A stretch of DNA of 41,494 bases from Candidatus Binatia bacterium (GTDB lineage: Bacteria; Desulfobacterota; Binatia; Bin18). The notes under the pieces are model-generated. The model made no database searches, had not been told where the DNA came from, and was given only the letters and a program-made list of their open reading frames with translations. The stretch covers positions 1-41,494 of the forward strand of contig JAJDZM010000205.1 in the NCBI GenBank assembly GCA_022824615.1, given 5' to 3'. The position numbers and the translations under genes are program-made. How positions within the stretch are numbered: the stretch's first letter is position 1; every line of letters begins with the position of its first letter. Positions 1-9,837 of this stretch are shown piece by piece.

Positions 1-2
1 GC

Positions 3-677
3 GGCGTCTTCATTCGGAGTATGGCGACGCGCGGGAGTCATGGGGGGTTGTCCCGTGCGACCAAGGACGTCATTAAGCTGATGGATGCGGCCAGCCTGGA
101 CTATATTCTGGTTGAAACGGTCGGTGTCGGGCAGACGGAATTGGACGTCATGGGCACGACTGATACCGTTCTGGTAACGCTCGTACCGGAAGCTGGTGAC
201 GGCGTTCAGGTCATGAAAGCTGGGCTGATGGAGATCGCGGATATCTTCGTCGTCAATAAGGCGGACCGGGACGGAGCACAGCGGATGATGACCGAACTCA
301 GCCTGATGCTGGAGCTGAAATACAGTAATCGTCCGGCAGAGGAGTCGGCGCGGTCGCCCTGGCGTATCCCTGTGCTGGCGACGCAGGCGATTAACGGAAC
401 GGGCCTGCCGGAACTGCTGCAAGCCATCCGGGATCATCATCAGGCGTCGCTTGCGTCCGGAGAGCTGACACGCCGCCGCTCAGAACGTCGGCGCGAGGAA
501 CTCATTACCCGAGTCGAATACGAAGTCCGTAAACGCTTGACTGCCGGAGCCCAGACCGACCCCGAGCTGTCGCGCTATTTTGATGCGGTTGGTGCCGGAA
601 CGCTTGATCCCCATACCGCGTCGCATCAAATTCTGGAAAGCGCCGCGCTTCGAGATGAAGCTGGGTCCAACGCATAA
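3..677 (+). CDS. meaB: MeaB/ArgK-family GTPase (methylmalonyl-CoA mutase chaperone), 5'-truncated by the window edge
   Basis: A G3E-family P-loop GTPase that protects and reactivates adenosylcobalamin-dependent methylmalonyl-CoA mutase. The frame is open from the first bases and reads GVFIRSMATRG before the first internal ATG at 21. This is the conserved stretch after the Walker A region, so the N-terminal G1 motif lies outside the window and the ATG at 21 is not the real start. Visible motifs are ETVGVGQTE (the switch II/Walker B-like segment of this family) and NKAD (G4, guanine specificity). The C-terminal arm is helical and charged, as expected for the MeaB dimerisation region. The stop is followed directly by AGGAGG and a dehydrogenase start 11 bases on, so the two genes are probably co-transcribed. 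No mutase gene is visible here. Family assignment is firm; the mutase partner is inferred. Confidence 0.9.
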   Translation, partial: GVFIRSMATRGSHGGLSRATKDVIKLMDAASLDYILVETVGVGQTELDVMGTTDTVLVTLVPEAGDGVQVMKAGLMEIADIFVVNKADRDGAQRMMTELSLMLELKYSNRPAEESARSPWRIPVLATQAINGTGLPELLQAIRDHHQASLASGELTRRRSERRREELITRVEYEVRKRLTAGAQTDPELSRYFDAVGAGTLDPHTASHQILESAALRDEAGSNA

Positions 678-688
678 AGGAGGAAGTT

Positions 689-1783
689 ATGAAAGCCGCA
701 GTCCTCTACGAACTCAGCACCCCACTCCAAGTAGAAGAGGTTGACCTCGACAACCCCAAATCAAAAGAAGTGCGCGTCAAGATTACCGCCAATGGCGTGT
801 GCCATAGCGATTATTCCATTATCCATGGTGTGATTCGCTCCCCGTTGCCCGTCGTGCCTGGTCATGAAGGTGCTGGTATTGTTGAAGAAGTCGGGCCGGA
901 CGTGACGATGGTGCAGCCCGGCGACCATGTGGTCCTGTCTTTCGCTCCCTACTGCGGACACTGCTACTACTGTGCCCAGGGCAGTCCGGTTCTGTGCGTG
1001 AATATGCGGACGATTATGGGCAAAGGCGCTCTCCTGGATGGCACCTGTCGGCTGAGTAAGAACGGACAGAAGATTCATCATGCCGCCGGTCTGTCGAGCT
1101 ATGCGGAATACGCGGTGGTGCCCGAAATCGCCTGTGTCAAAATCCCGCACGAGGTGCCGCTCGACAAAGCCTGTCTGGTCGGCTGTGGAGTCATGACCGG
1201 GGTCGGGGCCGCCATCAATACCGCTGCGGTCAGACCTGGCACAAGCGCCGTGGTCATTGGCTGCGGAGGAGTGGGGTTGAATGTGATTCAGGGCTGCGCG
1301 CTAGCCGGAGCGAGCATTATTATCGCGGTTGACCTGATGGATAATAAGCTCGAATACGCCAAAGAGTTCGGCGCGACCCATACGGTGAATCCGGCCCGAG
1401 ACGATCTGACCAAGACCGTGCGAAGCCTGACCGACGGGCGTGGCTCGGATTACGCTTTTGAGGTGATCGGCCTGGGCAAAACCATCGAACAAGCCTATGC
1501 CTGCACCCGGCAGGGGGGCAGTACGATTGTGGTTGGCGCACCGGCGCGGGAAGAGACGGTGACGATCCCGGCGTTCAGCCTGCTCAACGAGAAAAAAATT
1601 CAGGGTTCAGTCTACGGCTCTTCTCGCCCGCACGTCGATATGCCGCGCCTGATTGAGCTGTATATGAACAACAAGCTCAAACTCGATGAACTGGTAACCC
1701 GGACCTACTCACTCGATGAAGTAAATGATGCCATGACCGCCCTGGAGAAAGGCGAAGTCGCCCGGAGCGTGGTCGTGATGTAA
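689..1783 (+). CDS. Zinc-dependent medium-chain alcohol dehydrogenase
   Basis: A 364-aa medium-chain dehydrogenase/reductase that should oxidise an alcohol, or reduce an aldehyde, with NAD(P). Catalytic zinc ligands are visible as C38 (VCHSD) and H59-E60 (GHEGAG). Structural zinc ligands are C89, C92, C95 and C103 (CGHCYYC, then VLC). The Rossmann fold carries GCGGVG near residue 190, followed by AVDLMDNKLE with an acidic residue at the end of the second strand, which suggests NAD rather than NADP. Length and motif order are those of class III-like or NDMA-type bacterial enzymes. The ATG has an excellent AGGAGG ribosome site. It sits 11 bp after meaB, so the pair may serve one catabolic pathway passing through propionyl- or methylmalonyl-CoA. 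The substrate cannot be read from the sequence. Confidence 0.88.
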   Translation: MKAAVLYELSTPLQVEEVDLDNPKSKEVRVKITANGVCHSDYSIIHGVIRSPLPVVPGHEGAGIVEEVGPDVTMVQPGDHVVLSFAPYCGHCYYCAQGSPVLCVNMRTIMGKGALLDGTCRLSKNGQKIHHAAGLSSYAEYAVVPEIACVKIPHEVPLDKACLVGCGVMTGVGAAINTAAVRPGTSAVVIGCGGVGLNVIQGCALAGASIIIAVDLMDNKLEYAKEFGATHTVNPARDDLTKTVRSLTDGRGSDYAFEVIGLGKTIEQAYACTRQGGSTIVVGAPAREETVTIPAFSLLNEKKIQGSVYGSSRPHVDMPRLIELYMNNKLKLDELVTRTYSLDEVNDAMTALEKGEVARSVVVM

Positions 1784-1849
1784 AAGCGGCCTGAAGGAAA
1801 AGGACCGCTCTCCTTGAGCTTGCCGGTTCAGGGCCTGAGCACGGAGCCC

Positions 1850-2791
1850 TCAGCCGCGCGGATGATACCTGCGGTGCACCTCGCGTAAGCGCGCGCTCGC
1901 CAGATGAGTATAGATTTGCGTTGTGGCAATATCAGCGTGGCCCAGCATGGACTGAACCGCCCGCAGGTCCGCTCCACCCTCCAGCAGATGCGTCGCAAAG
2001 GCGTGCCGCAAGGAATGGGGATAGACCGGACTGCCCTCAGGATTCTTCTTGGCGTAGCCTTTGATCAGCGCCCAGAATGCTTGACGGGTGAGCGGCTTCC
2101 CGGAACGAGTCAGGAAAATATAATCGCTGCTCCGGTGCTTCAGCAGGACTGGGCGGACGGTGTCGAGATAACCCTGGAGCTGCGCGAGTGCCCGAGTCCC
2201 GAGGGGGACGAGGCGTTCCCGATTGCCCTTGCCCCGTACCCGGACGAATCCTGCTTCCCGGTTGACCTGAGAGACTGTCAGCTGCACCAGTTCGGAGACA
2301 CGCAGGCCGGTCGCGTATAACACTTCGAGCATGGTCTGGTTCCGCATGCCGAGTGGGGTCGTCGCGTCTGGCAGTGAGATGAGGGCGTCTACCTGTTCCT
2401 GGGACGGGACGTGGGGCAGGGCACGGCCAAACTTGGGCAGATGGAGTAGGGCGGTTGGGTTCTTCCCAGGCAGTTCGTTTTCCCGTTGGAGGAAGCGGTA
2501 TAAGCCGCGCAGCGCGGTTAAGACTCGGGATTGGGTACGGGTTGACACGCCCTGCTCGTGCAGAGCGCTGAGAAAACCAACGATATGGCGCGACCCGGCT
2601 TGTCTGACATCCGCCATATCCTGGGTCGATAAATAGACGCAGAATCGGTGGAGGTCCCGACTGTAGACCTCTACGGTGCGCGGCGTTAAGCCCTTTTCTA
2701 CGGTGAGATGCCCCAGAAAGGTATCGAGCAGGGCATCACTCTGGGCACTCTTTTGGTGAGAAGGGGAGTGAGCAACGGCGGGCTGAGTCAT
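1850..2791 (-). CDS. xerD: Tyrosine recombinase XerD (or XerC)
   Basis: A 313-aa site-specific tyrosine recombinase of the Xer type, which resolves chromosome dimers at dif with a XerC partner and FtsK. The N-terminal SAM-like core-binding domain spans about residues 22-105 and the catalytic domain about 125-305. Catalytic residues are in place: R164 (TGLRVSEL), K188 (RGKGNR), H259 and R262 (HSLRH), H285 (LGHAD) and the nucleophile Y294 (IYTH). Length matches Xer proteins rather than phage integrases, and there is no tRNA or att site beside it, so a housekeeping role is likely. Its ATG overlaps the glnD stop by 4 bp (ATGA), implying translational coupling. XerC versus XerD is not certain from motifs alone. 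Confidence 0.88.
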   Translation of the reverse strand: MTQPAVAHSPSHQKSAQSDALLDTFLGHLTVEKGLTPRTVEVYSRDLHRFCVYLSTQDMADVRQAGSRHIVGFLSALHEQGVSTRTQSRVLTALRGLYRFLQRENELPGKNPTALLHLPKFGRALPHVPSQEQVDALISLPDATTPLGMRNQTMLEVLYATGLRVSELVQLTVSQVNREAGFVRVRGKGNRERLVPLGTRALAQLQGYLDTVRPVLLKHRSSDYIFLTRSGKPLTRQAFWALIKGYAKKNPEGSPVYPHSLRHAFATHLLEGGADLRAVQSMLGHADIATTQIYTHLASARLREVHRRYHPRG

Positions 2792-5496
2792 GCCGCCTCC
2801 TCATGGCTGCGCAGTCGGCCTTGCAGCTCTGCCAGCGCCCGGTCGGGATTCCCCACTTTCGCGCCTGTCACATCAGTCACATAGAAGACATCGAGGACCT
2901 GATCGACATTGGTTGTGATCTTCGCCAGGTGGATCACGAGGCCGAGTTGAAACAGGGCGTGGGTCACCTCGAATAAGAGTCCGGTCCGGTCCAGCGCCGT
3001 GACATCGACCAGGGTGTAGGTTGGCGATGTGGTGTTATCAATCGTAATCTCGGTCCGCAGGCGTGGGCGGGAGCGTTGTAGAAACGCCGGTGGCCTGGCC
3101 GCCTGCAGCATCTCCTCAACCGTTCGCTCACCGTGTAATACGGCGTTCAGCCGCGTATAAAATCGGGCCCAGGTATCTTCCGAGAGCAGCATGTCCTGGC
3201 GGTCCAGGTGTGACAGCCGAAAGACGTCTAAAGCAATGCCTTGCCGGCTGGTAGCAATACGTGCTCCGGAAATGCTGAGGCTGCTGACGGTGAGAACGCC
3301 GGCGAGCATGGAAAAGAGCCCTGGGCGATCACGGGTGACCAGGGTAAATTCACTATACTCCTGCTCTGGAAAGTGGTGCAGGCTGGCGCGGTAGGGAGCT
3401 TCAGCCTCTGCCTGGACAAAACGGCTCATGAGTTGAAAATGCTCTGGAACCGCATCCTCCGGGGTCGTCAGGAAATAACTATCCGGCATGGCAGTCAGGA
3501 ACTGGGAGAGCTGGTCGGCGGCTGCTTCTGCGGACAGATGGTGGCGAATACGCTCTTTGCGGCGCTGGAGGCGCGCGTCTTGATCCTCCTCCACAAGCGC
3601 CCCTGTTTCCAGGCGCTCCAGGGTGCGCAGATAGAGTTCGTTGAGGAGTCCCCCCTTCCAGCTATTCCAGACCTTGGGGCCAACGGCCTTCATATCGGCA
3701 AACGTCAGCAGATAGAGCCTTTTCAAGCAACCGGGATTCTCTACCGTTCGGGCGAAATCGGCAATTTGCGCATCGTCTGAAAGATCGCGCCGTTGGGCGA
3801 TGTGAGACATAAAGAGATGCTGGCGGACGAGGACCTGCCACTCGTGCGCCTCATCCGGCGGCAGTTGCCAGCGCCTGGCGGCTGCATCCACCATTTCGGC
3901 ACTCCGGGCGGAATGCTCAACGCCAAACCCCTTGCCCACATCGTGGAAGAGCATGGACAGGAATAAGAGGTCCACCCGATCAATCTCACGCATGACCTGG
4001 GTCAGGAGCGGCAGACTCTCCTTATATTCGCCGGCGCGCAAGCGTTCGAGTTCTGCCACGCCATGTAAGGTATGCTCGTCGATGGCATAGATGTGGTACA
4101 GGTCGCGCTGCGTTCGCCAGCGTAAGTGACCGAACTCGGGTAACAGCCATTCGAGCAGGCCGACCTCGTGCATCGCATGCAGGGTCGGGGCAACCCGCTG
4201 CTTCCAGGATAAGATGGCGAGAAAGGAGTCCCGCACCTCGGGATGGCTGGCCGATTCCGGTGGGAGCTTGGTCAGCGCCTGACGAATCATCTGCTTGGTT
4301 TCACGGCTACACGCGACGCCGTGACGTTGAGCGTCATGGAAGAGGGTCACGAGATTGAGCGGCTTCTGGGTGAGCATCTCGGGCTTGGTCACATGCAGGG
4401 TCCGGTCAACAATACGAATGCCCTCACGGATGTCCCGACCCCTCGGGCGGCCCAGGAAGTTGAAGAGTTGCGACGGTGTGACACAGCGTTCAAACATGAG
4501 CCGGGTAAAATCATGAATGATCGTGACGTGTTGATAGTAGGCGCGCATGAACTGGGTAGCGTCCAAGAAGCCACACGCCGGGGCAAGCTGATCTTGATGT
4601 TCAAAGGTCAGTTTGTCCTGCGCTGTCCGCTCCAGAAGATGAAGCCCGTTCCGCACCCGCCACAAGAAATCCTGGGCCGCCTCTACTGCGGCCAGGGTCG
4701 ATTCCGAGACAACACCCTTGACGATAAGCTCGCGCCAGTTGGTGAGCTTGAATTTTACTTTGGCCAACCACCAGGCAGTGTGCAAATCGCGCAACCCGCC
4801 ACAACCCTCTTTCAGATTTGGTTCGAGCAGATAGAGCGAGTCGCCCTGGCGCTGGTGGCGGACGCGACTCTCTTCGGCCTTTGCCTGAAAAAACTGTTCG
4901 GATCGTTTTTCCACCAAGTCGCGATGAACCGCGGTCTGAAACTCACGAGCCAGGGACTCTTCCCCACACAGATAGCGACTATCGAGCAGAGAGGTTTTAA
5001 TTTCGAGATCCCGACCCGCATGCCGGAGGCATTCCCGAATATTGCGAACCGCATGGCCGACCGTCCAGCCCGCGTCCATCAGACTGTAATACAGGGTTTC
5101 CCATACCGTCTCAGCATAGGGGGTGATTTTCCAGTGGTAGAGGAAGAGCAAATCAATGTCAGAATGCGGATTCAACTCGCCGCGGCCATAGCCGCCCAGG
5201 GCAAACAGACTACAGCGTTGGCTGAGGCTGGTATAGCGACGTGTGTAGAGACGGGTCGCGGCGGTAAAGACATACCGCACGAGCTGATCGACCAGCGCGG
5301 TATGGAACTCGACCACGGGGCGTCCACTCTGACTACTTGCCTGATGCTGTACCAGCAATTCGTGGACCCGGGTACGATAGGTGCCGGAAATCTGACTCAG
5401 GTTCCAATCGGGATCAAGTTCCACGTCCGGGTCTGAGGAAGGGAGGGGCGGCAGCTCAATGAGGGCGGGAGGCAAATGTTGCTGGTCAGCGTCCAT
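2788..5496 (-). CDS. glnD: [Protein-PII] uridylyltransferase/uridylyl-removing enzyme GlnD
   Basis: A 902-aa bifunctional nitrogen sensor that uridylylates PII (GlnB/GlnK) when glutamine is low and removes UMP when it is high. Domains in order: nucleotidyltransferase with GGYGRGE at 101-107 and the metal-binding D113-x-D115; the GlnD-specific helical linker; an HD domain with H518-D519 (LFHDVGKG) for UMP removal; and two C-terminal ACT domains (about 716-790 and 826-900, with RDRPGLF and LDRTGLL) that bind glutamine. Length equals the usual ~880-930 aa and all active-site residues are present, so both activities should be intact. It lies 29 bp after amiC and overlaps xerD by 4 bp. No glnB, glnK or amtB is in the window. 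RpoN and PtsN in the same array fit a nitrogen-regulation theme. Confidence 0.95.
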   Translation of the reverse strand: MDADQQHLPPALIELPPLPSSDPDVELDPDWNLSQISGTYRTRVHELLVQHQASSQSGRPVVEFHTALVDQLVRYVFTAATRLYTRRYTSLSQRCSLFALGGYGRGELNPHSDIDLLFLYHWKITPYAETVWETLYYSLMDAGWTVGHAVRNIRECLRHAGRDLEIKTSLLDSRYLCGEESLAREFQTAVHRDLVEKRSEQFFQAKAEESRVRHQRQGDSLYLLEPNLKEGCGGLRDLHTAWWLAKVKFKLTNWRELIVKGVVSESTLAAVEAAQDFLWRVRNGLHLLERTAQDKLTFEHQDQLAPACGFLDATQFMRAYYQHVTIIHDFTRLMFERCVTPSQLFNFLGRPRGRDIREGIRIVDRTLHVTKPEMLTQKPLNLVTLFHDAQRHGVACSRETKQMIRQALTKLPPESASHPEVRDSFLAILSWKQRVAPTLHAMHEVGLLEWLLPEFGHLRWRTQRDLYHIYAIDEHTLHGVAELERLRAGEYKESLPLLTQVMREIDRVDLLFLSMLFHDVGKGFGVEHSARSAEMVDAAARRWQLPPDEAHEWQVLVRQHLFMSHIAQRRDLSDDAQIADFARTVENPGCLKRLYLLTFADMKAVGPKVWNSWKGGLLNELYLRTLERLETGALVEEDQDARLQRRKERIRHHLSAEAAADQLSQFLTAMPDSYFLTTPEDAVPEHFQLMSRFVQAEAEAPYRASLHHFPEQEYSEFTLVTRDRPGLFSMLAGVLTVSSLSISGARIATSRQGIALDVFRLSHLDRQDMLLSEDTWARFYTRLNAVLHGERTVEEMLQAARPPAFLQRSRPRLRTEITIDNTTSPTYTLVDVTALDRTGLLFEVTHALFQLGLVIHLAKITTNVDQVLDVFYVTDVTGAKVGNPDRALAELQGRLRSHEEAA

Positions 5497-5525
5497 GATA
5501 CGCTATCTTTCCTGGCGAGGCGGAC

Positions 5526-6698
5526 TCACAGGCTCTCCATACGTGGCAACTCTTCTTTGATAAATCGGGCAATCCCTTGAAAAAGTCCTTCCGCTATGGC
5601 TTCCCGATAGGCCGAGGAACGTAACAACTGGCCCTGGACGCGGTGTGTCAGAAAGGACACCTCGGCGAGGACGCACGGCATCTCTGCTCCAACGAGCACG
5701 TAGAACGGTCCTTTTTTTACCCCAAGGTTACGCGCCCGTGTATGACGTCTGGTAACCTGGGTCATCATAGACGACTGGAGGACATGAGCAAGGATAACCG
5801 ACCCCTCTAATTTGTCATTATGGATCATATCACTCACAATCTCGGATAATTCGCTTCCTACCTGCGGCGGTTGTCGCAGGTGTTGCAGACCATTTTCAAA
5901 GTTGGCCAACCGAATAGTGGCACGATCATCGGTATTATTCAGATGATAGGTCTCCACTCCTTGGAGATGAGGGTTTTCACTCGCGTTGGCATGGATCGAA
6001 ATAAAAAGGTCGGCCTTCATGGCATTGGCCTGGGCCGTGCGTTCTTCCAGGGGAACAAAGACATCCTTCTCTCGCGTATAGAGCACTTTAACCGGCAGGC
6101 GGGACTCCAGCTTTTTGCCGAGCCTTTTGCTGATGGCCAGGACCACGGTTTTCTCCTTAAGACCGCCAACGCCGATAGCGCCCGGATCACGCCCGCCGTG
6201 CCCGGGGTCAATCATAATCCGATAGGGCTGGGGCGCTTCGGCTTGCTCGGATGGTTGGTCTACCTCGGTTTCCTTACTCTTGCCTTTGACATCAATAATG
6301 AGGCGATACGGCGAGTAGAGCGGAAAAGCGGTATAGCTCTCAATCTGTTCCAGATCGAGTACGACCCGGGCGGTGGTTGGCGAAAACTGGCCCGTCCGGA
6401 TGCGTTTGAGCAGACCGTCATGAACAGGAATCGGCTCGCGGAGGTTGGGGGCAAGCCGGGTTGGGGAAAAATCAATGACAATGCGATCCGGTCTATCATG
6501 AGCCCGGTCAGCCGCAACCTGAAAGTGGTTATAGTCCGCTTGGGCCGAGAGCGTAATGATGACCCGAGTGTAGTCTGGAACTGAGGTATGCCGTATTTCT
6601 TCGAGAGCGGGACGGGGCGGGGAGAGGGCAAAGGCGAAAGGGGCTACGCTCGCAAGCAGAACCGCCCCCAGTCCCCACCGAAATACCCCACCGACCAT
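5526..6698 (-). CDS. amiC: Periplasmic N-acetylmuramoyl-L-alanine amidase, AMIN plus Amidase_3 (AmiC-like)
   Basis: A 390-aa zinc amidase that cuts the bond between MurNAc and the stem peptide during daughter-cell separation. Residues 1-24 form a signal peptide ending in AFA. The AMIN localisation domain (about 33-140) has the usual alternating pattern with IVIDF and LIIDV strands. A Pro/Glu-rich linker leads to the Amidase_3 domain (about 159-383), with zinc ligands H167 (DPGHGG), E182 and H236 (SIHAN) and catalytic E346 (AEVSFLTH). A segment at about 279-325, between catalytic strands, is a candidate for the regulatory helix that in AmiC-type enzymes must be displaced by an EnvC/NlpD-type activator; this is inference. 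The gene sits 9 bp after ahcY and 29 bp before glnD, in one transcription unit. Confidence 0.9.
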   Translation of the reverse strand: MVGGVFRWGLGAVLLASVAPFAFALSPPRPALEEIRHTSVPDYTRVIITLSAQADYNHFQVAADRAHDRPDRIVIDFSPTRLAPNLREPIPVHDGLLKRIRTGQFSPTTARVVLDLEQIESYTAFPLYSPYRLIIDVKGKSKETEVDQPSEQAEAPQPYRIMIDPGHGGRDPGAIGVGGLKEKTVVLAISKRLGKKLESRLPVKVLYTREKDVFVPLEERTAQANAMKADLFISIHANASENPHLQGVETYHLNNTDDRATIRLANFENGLQHLRQPPQVGSELSEIVSDMIHNDKLEGSVILAHVLQSSMMTQVTRRHTRARNLGVKKGPFYVLVGAEMPCVLAEVSFLTHRVQGQLLRSSAYREAIAEGLFQGIARFIKEELPRMESL

Positions 6699-6707
6699 GG
6701 GTAGAAC

Positions 6708-8027
<1,320 letters not shown>

Positions 8028-8042
8028 TCACACAGGACGGGG

Positions 8043-9278
8043 TCATGCGGTTGTCGCCGCACGCTTGAGGTCCGCTACACGGTTAAGCTGCTCCCAGGGG
8101 AAATATCCATCCTCGGCCGGACGCCCGAAATGGCCATAGGCTGCGGTTTTTTGATAGATGGGACGCTTCAATTTGAACGTATCAATGATTTTTGCTGGCT
8201 GCAGGGCGAAATTGGCGCGCACGATTTCGTCAAGCCGTTCGTCAGGCAGTACGCCAGTCCCGAAGGTGTCGACGTACACGCCGACTGGGTCGGGTTTGCC
8301 GATTGCGTAGGCGAGTTGTACCTCACAGCGTTTGGCCAATTCTGCGGCCACGATATTCTTGGCAATATAGCGCGCCATATAGGCGGCTGAGCGGTCTACC
8401 TTGCTGGGGTCTTTGCCTGAAAACGCGCCGCCGCCATGCCGGCCGTAGCCGCCATAGGTGTCAACGATAATTTTCCGTCCGGTGAGGCCGCAGTCGGCGT
8501 ATGGGCCACCGTCCACGAACTTCCCTGTCTCATTGACCAAATACTTCGTTTCGCCATCTAGGAACTCGGGCGGAATGATCCGCTTCACGACTTTCTCCGT
8601 GATCTCCTCTTTGATGGTGTCTCCGTCCGTGTCTGGGTCGTGCTGTGTGGCGATGAGGACGGTGTCGGCGCGGACTGGTTTCCCGTCCCGGTATTCGACT
8701 GTAACCTGTGACTTACTGTCGGGCCGTAGAAAAGGCAGTTCGCCCCGTCTGCGGATTGCGGCGAGCTCCTGGACCAGCTTGTGCGCCATATAGATGGGAT
8801 AGGGCATGTACGCTTCGTTCTCGTCGCAGGCAAAGCCGAACATCATGCCTTGGTCGCCCGCGCCCTGTTCTTTGTGTAGTCCGGATCCTTCATCGACGCC
8901 CTGCTTGATATCTTTCGATTGTTGGCTCAGGGCGGTCAGGATGGTGCAGGTGTTGGCATCAAATCCCAGAGCGGGGTTATCCTTGAAGCCGATTTCGCGC
9001 ACAACTTGACGGGCGACGTCCGTATAGCTGATCTGGGCGTTAGTGGTGATTTCACCCGCCAAGACGATCATCCCTGTTTTACTGATCTGGGCGTTGGTGG
9101 CAATTTCACCTGCCTTGACGACTGTACCCCCTTTGACCATCGTTTCGCACGCGACACGGCTGTCCGGGTCTTGTTCGAGTAAGGCGTCCAGGATGCCGTC
9201 CGAGATCTGATCACACATTTTGTCCGGGTGGCCCTCTGACACCGATTCGGACGTAAACAAATAGTCTTTCCCCGTCAT
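8043..9278 (-). CDS. metK: S-adenosylmethionine synthetase with an internal 18-residue tandem duplication
   Basis: A 411-aa cytosolic enzyme making S-adenosylmethionine from methionine and ATP. Motifs are GHPDK at 16-20, [15 protein letters not shown] (the gating-loop region), [12 protein letters not shown], and [19 protein letters not shown] near the C-terminus. The family is usually about 380-400 aa. The excess here is largely a tandem duplication: residues 50-67 and 68-85 are two copies of an 18-aa unit ([18 protein letters not shown], then [18 protein letters not shown]), 12 of 18 identical. In known enzymes this segment occurs once and contributes a core strand and the conserved GEIT glutamate. 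The gene has its own sigma-70-like promoter upstream and an AAGGAG ribosome site. Function is expected to be retained because every other motif is intact. Confidence 0.95.
   Translation of the reverse strand: MTGKDYLFTSESVSEGHPDKMCDQISDGILDALLEQDPDSRVACETMVKGGTVVKAGEIATNAQISKTGMIVLAGEITTNAQISYTDVARQVVREIGFKDNPALGFDANTCTILTALSQQSKDIKQGVDEGSGLHKEQGAGDQGMMFGFACDENEAYMPYPIYMAHKLVQELAAIRRRGELPFLRPDSKSQVTVEYRDGKPVRADTVLIATQHDPDTDGDTIKEEITEKVVKRIIPPEFLDGETKYLVNETGKFVDGGPYADCGLTGRKIIVDTYGGYGRHGGGAFSGKDPSKVDRSAAYMARYIAKNIVAAELAKRCEVQLAYAIGKPDPVGVYVDTFGTGVLPDERLDEIVRANFALQPAKIIDTFKLKRPIYQKTAAYGHFGRPAEDGYFPWEQLNRVADLKRAATTA
9028..9135 (-). repeat. 54-bp tandem duplication inside metK
   Basis: Copies at 9028-9081 and 9082-9135 match at 40 of 54 positions by hand alignment, 34 of the first 40. 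The unit is exactly 18 codons, so the frame is kept. Divergence is substantial and mostly clustered at one end, so this is an old coding duplication rather than an assembly error. Confidence 0.85.
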
Positions 9279-9329
9279 AGTTTTTCTCCTTGGCGTGATA
9301 CTGCCCGTCCCCTAAACGGCTGGGCGCAT

Positions 9330-9356
9330 ATAATAGAATCCCCTTCTGAGCGTCAA
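9330..9356 (-). promoter_or_regulatory. Sigma-70-like promoter for metK (metK-ahcY-amiC-glnD-xerD)
   Basis: On the minus strand the -35 TTGACG (9351-9356) and -10 TATTAT (9330-9335) are separated by 15 bp; an alternative -10, TTATAT, gives 17 bp. The predicted transcript starts about 45 nt upstream of the metK ATG. That leader is too short for a SAM riboswitch, and none is recognisable. Confidence 0.5.
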
Positions 9357-9477
9357 GGGGTAGAAAGCCGCGGTAGTGGAGAGTGGTGAGTGATTAGTGG
9401 TCAGTAGGGGCAACCCCTACCCGCCCCTCCTCGAAGGACGCTCTGGACAGGCTTAGCACGAGCGGCCCGTCCGGTCA

Positions 9478-9508
9478 CCCTGAGCGTAGCGCAAGCGGAG
9501 TCGAAGGG
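9478..9508. repeat. Dispersed palindromic (REP-like) element between ptsH and metK
   Basis: Begins CCCTGAGCGTAG and ends GGAGTCGAAGGG, with a short GC-rich centre. The same two ends recur at about 29210-29243. It lies in the 283-bp spacer between ptsH and metK, where no gene is visible, and may help end the upstream transcript. Assignment to a REP-like family rests on recurrence within this window. Confidence 0.6.
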
Positions 9509-9561
9509 GGCTGGGGATACAAACGGAACCACTACCAAAGTGGCGGTCTGGCAGAGCGCGT

Positions 9562-9837
9562 TTATTCTTCGTCAAAACGATTGGCGACGAGGCGGGTGAG
9601 GGTCGAGAGCGCTTCCTCTGCATCCACGCCCCGAATCTGGAGCTCAAGGACACTGCCCTGCGGGGCGCCGAGGGTCAGCAGGTCGAGGACGCTGCGTCCG
9701 TTCGCCGTTTGTCCTTCCCAACTGACGGTGACCTCAACCTCGAGATCTTTGAGGGTCTTGACGAAGGCCGCGGCCGCGCGGGCGTGTAAGCCCATTGCGT
9801 TAAGCAGGGTGAGCCGGGTTTGGAGGTGGGAGGTCAT
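9562..9837 (-). CDS. ptsH: Phosphocarrier protein HPr (PTS or NPr-like)
   Basis: A 91-aa HPr-fold protein that accepts phosphate from enzyme I and passes it to IIA proteins such as the PtsN encoded three genes upstream. The active histidine is H18 in the NAMGLHARAAAAF motif. S49 (GRSVLDLL) sits where the HprK-phosphorylated serine lies in other HPrs. Length equals the family norm. The ATG overlaps the rapZ stop by 4 bp, so it is the last gene of the rpoN cluster. With no sugar permease and no enzyme I in view, it probably works in a regulatory nitrogen-type PTS. No HPr kinase gene is present beside it, although many deltaproteobacterial clusters of this kind carry one. Confidence 0.92.
   Translation of the reverse strand: MTSHLQTRLTLLNAMGLHARAAAAFVKTLKDLEVEVTVSWEGQTANGRSVLDLLTLGAPQGSVLELQIRGVDAEEALSTLTRLVANRFDEE

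Noticed and set aside
1784..1849. Possible terminator between the alcohol dehydrogenase and xerD
   Set aside because: Only short imperfect dyads (for example CTGAG/CTCAG) and no T-tract.
1850..2791. xerD as an integrase of a mobile element
   Set aside because: No tRNA, att repeat or phage gene nearby; length, motifs and coupling to glnD fit a housekeeping Xer recombinase.
4243..5436. 397-aa plus-strand frame opposite glnD
   Set aside because: Antisense shadow of glnD: no ribosome site, no recognisable motifs, while the opposite frame has all GlnD domains.
9279..9330. SAM riboswitch upstream of metK
   Set aside because: The predicted leader is about 45 nt and shows no aptamer-like helices.
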